Assembly: GCA_002842575.1 (NCBI GenBank)
Contig: PHDJ01000020.1
Location: 1 to 49,666 of the forward strand
From: Bacteroidetes bacterium HGW-Bacteroidetes-2
GTDB taxonomy: Bacteria > Bacteroidota > Bacteroidia > Flavobacteriales > Flavobacteriaceae
Length of the DNA stretch: 49,666 nucleotides
Reading direction: 5' to 3'
This document shows positions 1 to 5,773 of this stretch, piece by piece. The notes under the pieces were generated by a model that was not told the origin of the DNA, searched no databases, and saw nothing but the letters and a program-made list of their open reading frames with translations. Position 1 is the stretch's first letter. Every line of letters starts with the position of its first letter. A program made the position numbers and the translations under genes.

Positions 1-80
1 ATCTTGCTTTTCTAAATTCAAATTTGCATTTTTGAATTTTTTCAACTAGCTTCACTAAGTGTGAGCTCTGCTCATGCAGG

Positions 81-214
81 GCACACACACGGGTTTGGCA
101 AAATGGCGGGTGCAGTGCTTCTATGACAGTTTAGTGCAAGGTTCAAGTTTGGTTTTCCAAATGAACTTTTGTGCTAAAAATCCGCCACTTCGCCAAGGCA
201 AACCGTTGTGGTGC
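81..214. repeat. attC-like imperfect palindrome, site 1
   Basis: The left arm (81-110) and right arm (182-214) are near-complementary: GCACacaCaCGG..TTTGGC..TGGCGG pairs with CCGCC..GCCAA..AAACCGTTGTGGTGC. The mismatches are mainly extra unpaired bases on one arm, as in the folded bottom strand of integron attC sites. The right arm ends in GTTGTGG, close to the attC core GTTRRRY. The terminal loop region (106-188) is clearly similar to that of the site at 1655-1770. Calling it a recombination site is inference, because no integrase is in the window. Confidence 0.55.
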
Positions 215-272
215 ATTATGACCGAAATCTCGAAAAATCAACATTTAATTTAAAATATCTAAAAAATTTCTC

Positions 273-296
273 TAAATTTGTATCCAGTTAGATACA
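273..296 (+). promoter_or_regulatory. promoter -7 box and operator of the addiction module
   Basis: TAAATTTG at 273-280 matches the Bacteroidetes -7 consensus TAnnTTTG. A perfect 6-bp inverted repeat, TGTATC-N6-GATACA (279-296), overlaps its end and lies 6 bp before the toxin start. This is a suitable place for autorepression by the antidote protein. No clear -33 TTG is seen. Confidence 0.45.
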
Positions 297-302
297 CTTA
301 AT

Positions 303-602
303 ATGTTCTTTATTGAAAAAACACAAGAATTTGACAAATGGTTAAGGAAGCTAAAAGACCTGAAAGCAAAGGCTAAAATTTTGTTCAGAGTTCAGAAATT
401 AGAAGAGGACGAACACTTTGGAGATTGTGAACCGGTTGGCGACGGAATCCGAGAATTAAAAGTGAATTTTGCCAAAGGTTATCGTGTTTACTTTAAAGAA
501 AAAGATGGAAAAATAATTGTGCTCTTAATTGGTGGAGATAAATCGACTCAACAAAAGGATATTAAGAAAGCAAAAGAAATTTGGAAAAAATTAAATCGTT
601 AA
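303..602 (+). CDS. RelE/ParE-superfamily addiction module killer protein
   Basis: A 99-residue basic protein with the compact toxin fold of the Gp49/HigB-like killer family (type II toxin-antitoxin). Visible family features are the N-terminal F-I-E-K-T-x-E-F-D-x-W-L helix, the G-D-G-I-R-E-L-K-V-N strand, then G-Y-R-V-Y-F, and the lysine-rich C-terminal helix with D-I-K-K-A-K-E-I-W. Members usually act as ribosome-dependent mRNA interferases, which is family knowledge and not shown here. The antidote gene follows 3 nt after the stop, in the toxin-first order usual for this family. The pair is flanked by attC-like palindromes, so it looks like mobile cassette cargo that may stabilise the array. 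Confidence 0.85.
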   Translation: MFFIEKTQEFDKWLRKLKDLKAKAKILFRVQKLEEDEHFGDCEPVGDGIRELKVNFAKGYRVYFKEKDGKIIVLLIGGDKSTQQKDIKKAKEIWKKLNR

Positions 603-605
603 AAA

Positions 606-890
606 ATGGGAACTACAAAATTTGAAATAGCAGATTATTTAGACAGTAAAGAAATGATTGCTGAATATCTTAATACTGTATTAGAAGAAGGCGACAACGC
701 TGATATAATTAACGCCATCGGACATATAGCAAAAGCTATGGGAATGACAAAAATTGCTGAAGAAACTGGAATGAGCAGACCGAGTTTATATAAGGCATTA
801 TCTGACGGAGCGAAACCACAATTTGCGACAATAATGAAAGTATTGAAAGCAATTGGCGGACAAATTCAAGTGAATCCAAGTTCTGTGTAA
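606..890 (+). CDS. addiction module antidote protein (HigA-like, XRE HTH)
   Basis: A 94-residue partner of the upstream toxin. The C-terminal half carries a Cro/CI-type helix-turn-helix: the segment around M-T-K-I-A-E-E-T-G-M-S-R-P-S-L-Y-K-A-L-S is the recognition unit, followed by F-A-T-I-M-K-V-L-K-A-I-G. The N-terminal 40 residues would bind and neutralise the toxin. It matches the antidote family that accompanies Gp49-like killers. It probably also represses the pair through the inverted repeat at 279-296. The ATG lies 3 nt after the toxin stop, which suggests one transcript and translational coupling. Confidence 0.85.
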   Translation: MGTTKFEIADYLDSKEMIAEYLNTVLEEGDNADIINAIGHIAKAMGMTKIAEETGMSRPSLYKALSDGAKPQFATIMKVLKAIGGQIQVNPSSV

Positions 891-899
891 AAAAAATAA

Positions 900-1041
900 C
901 GACACCACAACATCGGTTTTGCTAAATTGCAGGTTTTGGGCTTAATTAAAAGTTGGTTTTGTACTTGAAAAGTCAGTGTTTAACCGAAAGTTTTGGCTTC
1001 CTTAATCCGCCACTTCTGCAAGCCGCGAAACGTTGTGCGTA
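900..1041. repeat. attC-like imperfect palindrome, site 2
   Basis: The left arm CACCACAACatCGgTTTTGC (903-922) pairs with the right arm GCGAAACGTTGTGCGT (1025-1040). The right half contains AATCCGCCACTT, a core shared with the sites at 81-214 and 1655-1770. The outer CACAAC and GTTGTG resemble inverse and core attC boxes. It lies between the addiction pair and the next small gene. Confidence 0.5.
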
Positions 1042-1085
1042 ATCCTCCCTATGAGACACAGCACTAACAAAAGGCAGACAATACA

Positions 1086-1475
1086 ATGATAGATGTAATA
1101 GCAAAATGGACAATAACAATGTTCGGACTTTTTTTTATTTGCGTTGGACTTTTAATGCTAATAAATCCAAAAAAAGCAAATGATATTTTGAGAAAAGCAG
1201 GTAGCACAAATTTGATCAACTATGCAGAAATTACCATTAGAATAATTCCAGCAGTTGGACTTATTCTATCGGCTGACAATTCAAAATTTTCCGACATTTT
1301 TAAAATTTTTGGCTGGTTTATGTTGCTAACTTCTTTGGTGTTGTATTTTGTTCCCCGACAACTTCATCATAATTTTTCAGTTAAAGCAGCTAATATTTTA
1401 AAACCATTTTATTTTCAATTAATTTCACCATTTGCCTTTCTAATAGGAACACTACTTATCTATTCGGTAATTTAA
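1086..1475 (+). CDS. small integral membrane protein of unknown function
   Basis: A 129-residue hydrophobic protein with about four predicted membrane segments (roughly residues 8-28, 45-63, 70-90 and 108-128). A short basic loop (N-P-K-K-A-N-D-I-L-R-K) lies between the first two. There is no signal peptidase site and I recognise no catalytic motif. It lies between two attC-like palindromes and appears to be single-gene cassette cargo. A truncated reading frame resembling the start of NhaA follows 3 nt downstream. I do not recognise a named family. Confidence 0.7.
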   Translation: MIDVIAKWTITMFGLFFICVGLLMLINPKKANDILRKAGSTNLINYAEITIRIIPAVGLILSADNSKFSDIFKIFGWFMLLTSLVLYFVPRQLHHNFSVKAANILKPFYFQLISPFAFLIGTLLIYSVI

Positions 1476-1478
1476 ATA

Positions 1479-1589
1479 ATGAAGACAACAAAACTATATA
1501 AAGATTATTTTGAAAGCGAAAAAGCAGGCATACTTGTCTTATTTACTTTTAAAATTTCGCCATTGACAACAGGACTTTTATTTTTCTAA
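1479..1589 (+). pseudogene. 5' stub resembling Na+/H+ antiporter NhaA
   Basis: This is a 36-codon frame starting ATG at 1479. Its first 20 residues include the segment Y-F-E-S-E-K-A-G followed by hydrophobic residues, which is how NhaA proteins begin (F-x-S-E-x-x-G-G, then transmembrane helix 1). After about residue 22 the likeness stops and a frame of unrelated composition runs to TAA at 1587. The next palindrome begins shortly after. It is best read as a gene start cut off during cassette rearrangement. Family assignment from so short a piece is tentative. Confidence 0.45.
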
Positions 1590-1654
1590 CTTTGAAAATG
1601 ACACTCAAAACAACCGCAGACCAAATGGAGCAAAAAGGGCAGCAGTTAAAAGCG

Positions 1655-1770
1655 ATTTGGCACAATGGCGGGTGCAGTGCTTCGTATGACAGTTTTGTGG
1701 TAGGTTCAAGTGCCGTTCTTCAATTGAGCTTTTGTGCTAAAAATCCGCCACTACGCAAAGCCGTTTCTCG
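1655..1770. repeat. attC-like imperfect palindrome, site 3 (homologue of site 1)
   Basis: Inner arms TTTGGCacaATGGCGG (1656-1671) and CCGCCActacGCAAAGCC (1745-1762) pair. About 85 bp (1667-1752) is closely similar to site 1, including GGCGGGTGCAGTGCTTC and TTTTGTGCTAAAAATCCGCC. The outer CACAAC/GTTGTG boxes are lost or diverged. A 70-codon open frame through this repeat (1592-1804) is not credible as a gene. Confidence 0.5.
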
Positions 1771-1818
1771 TTATTCGGGAATTAAAAAAACGAAAAACAT
1801 TTAGATATTTAAAATAAT

Positions 1819-1838
1819 ATTTAGATATTTGCCTAAAT
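1819..1838. promoter_or_regulatory. ArsR-type operator upstream of sdpR-like gene
   Basis: Inverted repeat ATTTAG-N8-CTAAAT, ending 10 bp before the regulator start. Its core (TATTTA..ATTTGC.TAAATAA) nearly matches the operator-like repeat before the mercury regulator at 10888-10907. Both genes encode ArsR-family proteins, so this is probably the autorepression site. Confidence 0.55.
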
Positions 1839-1848
1839 AACTAAACAA

Positions 1849-2103
1849 ATGAATTCCCTATTTAAAGCTCTTAATGATGAAACTCGTAGACAAATTGTCG
1901 AATTATTAAAAGAAAAAGATATGAATGCAGGAGAAATAGCAGAACAATTCAATATATCCAAACCAAGTATTTCACATCATCTTGACATTTTAAAAAGAGC
2001 AGATTTAATAACAAGCGAGAAAAAAGGACAATTTGTAGAATATTCATTAAACACTAGCATATTAGAAGATTTAATAAACTGGATAATAACACTAAAAAAA
2101 TAA
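1849..2103 (+). CDS. ArsR-family autorepressor, SdpR-like
   Basis: An 84-residue winged-helix regulator. It begins N-S-L-F-K-A-L-N-D-E-T-R-R-Q-I-V and has the recognition helix I-S-K-P-S-I-S-H-H-L-D-I-L-K, then the wing with G-Q-F-V-E-Y-S-L. This is the short SdpR type, which lacks metal-binding cysteines. In the known SdpRI pair the repressor controls a membrane immunity protein. Here a broken SdpI-like gene starts 3 nt after the stop, so the pair fits that architecture. The inverted repeat at 1819-1838 is the likely operator. Confidence 0.85.
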   Translation: MNSLFKALNDETRRQIVELLKEKDMNAGEIAEQFNISKPSISHHLDILKRADLITSEKKGQFVEYSLNTSILEDLINWIITLKK

Positions 2104-2106
2104 ATT

Positions 2107-2758
2107 ATGAATCTAAAAAAAGAATTACCACTAATTACAATCGTATTATTACCCTTTATCTATTTAGCATACATTTGGAATCAATTGCCCGATAAAGTTC
2201 CTATGCATTGGAATATTAAAGGAGAAATAGATAGATAGATATGGCGAAAAAATGGAATTAATAATAATTCCGATTTTATTACCTCTACTTGTTTATATTA
2301 TCTTTTTAGTTGTTCCAAAAATTGACCCAAAAAACAAATTGAATAAAATGGGAAACAAACTGCAAACTATGAAATTTTTGTTAACCATATTTATGTCAAT
2401 ATTAGCCATATTTATTATTTATACTGCTAAAAATGAATCTTTCGCTAATCCTAATTACATTGTATTGTTAATTGGAATTTTATACATAATATTTGGAAAT
2501 TATTTTAAAACAATAAAAGCCAATTATTTTATCGGAATTAGAACGCCTTGGACTCTGGAAAATGAAAAAGTTTGGAAAGAAACCCATAAATTAGGCGGAA
2601 AATTGTGGTTCGCTGGAGGAATTATTGTCGTAATAACAAGTTTAATTTTAGAAAAAGAAACGAATTTTACGATTTTTTTAATAATTACTGGAATAATAAC
2701 AATAATACCAATAGTTTATTCATATCTAATATTTAAGAACGAAAGAAAAACGGCATAG
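2107..2758 (+). pseudogene. SdpI-like membrane immunity protein, frameshifted at an ATAG repeat
   Basis: The first 43 codons (2107-2238) encode a hydrophobic helix then the DUF1648 signature D-K-V-P-M-H-W-N-I-K-G-E-I-D-R, and stop at TAG within ATAGATAGATAGATA (2227-2241). Removing one 4-bp unit joins this frame to the downstream one (residues Y-G-E-K-M, then about 165 residues with several membrane helices and the SdpI motif G-I-R-T-P-W-T-L). That gives a full 215-residue protein of normal length. The body, from 2252, is otherwise intact. It could be a recent pseudogene or a slippage-switched gene. It is cotranscribed with the ArsR-type repressor. Confidence 0.8.
2227..2241. repeat. tetranucleotide tract (ATAG)3ATA inside sdpI-like gene
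   Basis: Three full ATAG units plus ATA. The in-frame TAG falls at 2236-2238, and loss of one unit (or gain of two) restores the reading frame of the SdpI-like protein. Confidence 0.85.
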
Positions 2759-2888
2759 AACACCGTATAAAATTAATGGCTAGTCCTCGCCTACTTACGA
2801 AAATCCTCGTGGATTTTCAGGTTAGTGTGTACTTGCAAAGTTAAGTGCTAACCCACGCAACTACTCATAGCCAACAAACGTAGTTGCC
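2758..2888. repeat. attC-like imperfect palindrome, site 4 (diverged)
   Basis: ATGGCTAG near 2777 pairs with CATAGCC near 2866, and outer segments around CACCGT (2761) and ACGTAGTTGCC (2879) are partly complementary. The internal sequence differs from sites 1-3. It directly abuts the truncated HigB frame, so it marks a junction. Confidence 0.35.
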
Positions 2889-2906
2889 AATATATCTGAT
2901 TTTTGA

Positions 2907-3047
2907 ATTCCGCCTTCAAACCGACTTGAAAAACTGACTGGAAAATTAAAAGAGTTTTATAGTATTTGTATTAACAAACAATGGAGGATTATATTCCTTT
3001 GGGAAAACCGAAACGCAAGCGAAGTGGAAATAATCGATTATCATTAA
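2907..3047 (+). pseudogene. HigB toxin remnant (C-terminal half only)
   Basis: The frame reads I-P-P-S-N-R-L-E-K-L-T-G, then Y-S-I-C-I-N-K-Q-W-R-I-I-F, and ends E-V-E-I-I-D-Y-H before TAA at 3045. This is the conserved second half of RelE/HigB toxins (P-P-G-N-R-L-E-x-L, Q-W-R-I-x-F, V-x-I-x-D-Y-H). The preceding codon is TGA (2904-2906), where the family has a residue of the D-L-R motif, and sequence before about 2895 belongs to the palindrome. The N-terminal half is missing, so the toxin is not expected to work. Confidence 0.8.
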
Positions 3048-3092
3048 AAAATAAAATAATAAAAGTTAGCAAACGTACATCCAGGAGAAATT

Positions 3093-3359
3093 TTGAATTT
3101 TGAATTTCTTGAGCCACTTGAAATTACGGCATATCGACTTTCAAAGGACTTGAAAATTCCTCAAATTCGAATATCTGAAATTATAAAAGGTAAACGCAGA
3201 ATCACAGCCGACACAGCCTTACGATTGAGTAAATGTTTTGGAAATTCTGCAAAATTTTGGCTCGGAATTCAAGATGATTATGACATCGAAGAGGAAAAAG
3301 AATGTAAACAAAAAGAGCTGAACGAAATTGAACATTACGGAAATAAAAACGTTGCCTAA
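3093..3359 (+). CDS. higA: HigA-type antitoxin (XRE HTH) with degraded start
   Basis: The frame carries the HigA helix-turn-helix (T-A-Y-R-L-S-K-D-L-K-I-P-Q-I-R-I-S-E-I-I) followed by R-I-T-A-D-T-A-L-R-L-S-K-C-F-G and F-W-L-G-I-Q. The conserved N-terminal L-A-N-V-H-P-G-E-I-L is present in frame from 3066, but no ATG precedes it and TAA stops at 3060. Translation could only begin at a non-ATG codon; the given TTG at 3093 has AGGAG 5 nt upstream, but that sequence also encodes P-G-E. It follows the HigB remnant. It is either an orphan antitoxin with a weak start or a dead gene. Confidence 0.5.
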   Translation: MNFEFLEPLEITAYRLSKDLKIPQIRISEIIKGKRRITADTALRLSKCFGNSAKFWLGIQDDYDIEEEKECKQKELNEIEHYGNKNVA

Positions 3360-3386
3360 CATCGGTAACCGTTGCACAAGTCCCTA
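3350..3386. repeat. collapsed cassette-type site
   Basis: TAACATCGG (3358-3366) resembles the left outer arm of site 2, and ACCGTTGCAC (3368-3377) resembles a right outer arm. Only GGTAACC lies between them. It looks like a site whose central loop was deleted. It marks the right end of the cassette-like region. Confidence 0.25.
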
Positions 3387-3555
3387 ATTTTTAACTACAA
3401 TTTTATATATTTCAAAAATTGGGTATTTTAAAAGAGTTACTTTTAAAGTTGTATTTTCAGTGTAGATCTTTTTAAAAATGTTTTTTTTTTGGCTTAAAAG
3501 GCCTTAAAATGGCTGTTTTTATGACAAAAAATAAGCCGTAAGTTTTAGAGATTGC

Positions 3556-3760
3556 ATGTGCTTTTGTTATGTGATTTTTTTGCTTTCCCAAACCGTATTT
3601 TAGCCTTTTTAACGAACCCTATTTTTTACAAACCGTTGGGTAAATTTTTTATGAACCTTCGGAAAATCACGTCCTTTAATCCTTTTTTTTTTCTATATTT
3701 GATAAACTAAGGGATTTTTTTAGAAAGCTTGTCTAGATTTTAATTGGGAAACTGCCGTTG
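3556..3760. repeat. ~200-bp dispersed repeat, copy 1
   Basis: This is homologous to 8503-8693 at roughly 70% by eye. Shared blocks are TAGCCTTTTTAA, AAATCACGTC, TTTTTCTATATTTGAT and GGGAAACTG. Read on the minus strand, copy 2 keeps an open lysine-rich frame, while copy 1 has stops in it. Both copies keep TATATTTG (3694-3701 here), a -7 promoter match facing rightward. The rest of 3390-3851 holds no gene that I can support. Confidence 0.6.
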
Positions 3761-3851
3761 TTTATAAAATATTTGGATTTTTTGTGCCTATATTATTCTA
3801 AAAAAAATGATTTTCATCTTTTGGACTCCCTTTTTTCTTTAATAACTGCAA

Positions 3852-5537
3852 ATGGCGTTTTTTAAAATTATATATATCAGCCTCTTTGTTTTTTTCTTGT
3901 CTTTGGTACAGGAAAAATCAAGCTACAAACAAAATCATCCATTGACACCCGAGGGTGAAATAGAAAACTATTTAAATAAATCCATCCATTTTGTAAAGAT
4001 AGATCTTGATTCTGCTTTGTATTATGCAAACAAGTCACATAAACTACTTGAAGATTTTCCATCCGGATCAAAAAAATTTAACCTTTATAAAAATTTAGGA
4101 ACCATTTATTTGGAACGAGGCAACTACACAACCTCTATGGAATATTTTTTTGAAGCAAAAGACATTGCTGCTTCAGCACTTTTGTTAGAGCCTAAAAATC
4201 AAGACTATATGGAAAACCAATTGGATATATTAATCCAATTGGGTGTGGCTTATATATATCAATCAAATTATGACGAGGCCATCATTTATTTTAATGATGC
4301 CATGCTCTATCTTGACGAAAATAAAATAGAAGATCAGAAGGTTGTTTCATCCATTAAAATAAAAATATATAACAACACCGCTGTTGTTTTTCTTCAAAAA
4401 CAAGAATTTGATAAAGCATTAGACTATTATAAAAAAGCAAGACATATCAATGCAGAGATTGGTAACCAAACCACTGAAGCTACTTTGGCCAATAATATTG
4501 GGATTTGCTATTTAGAAAAAAAAGATTATGATCTGTCCCTTTTTTTCTTTGAACAGTCATTAAAAATTAGGGAAGAACTAGGTGATAAGAGAGGAGTTGC
4601 CCAATGCTATAATAACATTGGTAAAAACCACGCACTCACAAATAATTATGCCAAAGCAAAAGAATATTTTGAAAAAGCACTACAGTTGGGTCGTGAAATA
4701 GGTAATACAGAATCTATCATAAATTCCCTTCAATCCCTAACCACCCTTTTTGAAAAAACCCAAAACTACCAAGAGGCCTATGAAACCTCACGTGAATGGA
4801 CACAACTAAAGGACAGTCTTTTTAACAGGGAAACCGTAAAACGCATTGCCCAAATAGAGATGAACCATAAGTTTGAAGCACAAAAAGAATTGTATCAACT
4901 GGAATTGAAGAGAAGAGAAGTTGAAAAAGACAAAGCTAAACTTACTTACTTAACCATTGGAGGAAGTTTGGTATTTTTGTTGTCAATTGCTGTTTTGCTG
5001 ATTTTCTTGCAAAAAAGTAAATTAAAAAACATGCGTCTATTTAAAGAAAAACTTGAATTGAAACATTTAAATACCACTCTTGAAAAAGAAAAGTTAAAAA
5101 AGGAGTTAGATTTCAAAAACAGAGAGTTAACAACAAAAATGATGTATTTGTTGAAAAAAAATGAATTGATGCAAACTCTTTCAAACAAGCTATCCACATT
5201 AAAAAAAACTGCAATTTCTGCAAACCAAAAAGCAATTCAGGAAATGGTGGTCGAAATAAATTCAAAAAAAGACAAAGATGTATGGGCAGAATTTGAAACC
5301 CACTTTACAGCAGTACATCCTGATTTCTATGCTATTCTCAATGAACAATTCCCAAATCTAACACCAAACGAAAGAAAATTATGTGCTTTTCTGAAGCTGA
5401 ATATGAATTCAAAAGAAATATCAGCGATAACCTTTCAATCAATTAACAGCATTACCGTCTCACGAACCCGACTAAGGAAGAAACTAAATATTATAGGCGA
5501 TGACACTAGTTTATCAAATTTTTTAAACAATATTTAA
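3852..5537 (+). CDS. membrane-anchored TPR sensor with LuxR-type HTH output
   Basis: 561 residues. A hydrophobic N-terminus (about 3-19) looks like a signal peptide. Residues ~75-325 hold about six tetratricopeptide repeats (for example A-L-D-Y-Y-K-K-A at 189-196 and A-K-E-Y-F-E-K-A near 270). A single membrane helix spans ~365-386, then a lysine/glutamate coiled coil (~390-450), and residues ~503-545 form a GerE/LuxR-like HTH (L-T-P-N-E-R-K-L-C-A-F-L ... S-K-E-I-S). The layout places the TPR region in the periplasm and the DNA-binding end in the cytoplasm, as in a common Bacteroidetes regulator class. The next gene on the same strand, a secreted protein, is a possible target. A promoter-like TATATTTG lies 150 bp upstream in a repeat. 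Confidence 0.85.
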   Translation: MAFFKIIYISLFVFFLSLVQEKSSYKQNHPLTPEGEIENYLNKSIHFVKIDLDSALYYANKSHKLLEDFPSGSKKFNLYKNLGTIYLERGNYTTSMEYFFEAKDIAASALLLEPKNQDYMENQLDILIQLGVAYIYQSNYDEAIIYFNDAMLYLDENKIEDQKVVSSIKIKIYNNTAVVFLQKQEFDKALDYYKKARHINAEIGNQTTEATLANNIGICYLEKKDYDLSLFFFEQSLKIREELGDKRGVAQCYNNIGKNHALTNNYAKAKEYFEKALQLGREIGNTESIINSLQSLTTLFEKTQNYQEAYETSREWTQLKDSLFNRETVKRIAQIEMNHKFEAQKELYQLELKRREVEKDKAKLTYLTIGGSLVFLLSIAVLLIFLQKSKLKNMRLFKEKLELKHLNTTLEKEKLKKELDFKNRELTTKMMYLLKKNELMQTLSNKLSTLKKTAISANQKAIQEMVVEINSKKDKDVWAEFETHFTAVHPDFYAILNEQFPNLTPNERKLCAFLKLNMNSKEISAITFQSINSITVSRTRLRKKLNIIGDDTSLSNFLNNI

Positions 5538-5773
5538 TCCAATCCAAGCATCTTTTATTATTAGTAATTATTCACTTATAAAACATAATCTTCTTATTTA
5601 TTGGTATTTACACAAAATTGTATTGAAAAAGTAATACACTTTTATCGTTTTGTACTGCTTAAGTAAGCACCATTTTTAATATGCTTTATTAATTAAGTAT
5701 TTTATTTGCCTTCATATATAGCAATACCCGTTGTTGCTTACAAATTAAAATCAAAAACTTAAATCAAAATGTT

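Noticed and set aside
1592..1804. 70-codon plus-strand open frame
   Set aside because: It runs straight through the palindromic repeat (site 3) shared with the non-coding site 1 and has no protein-like pattern.
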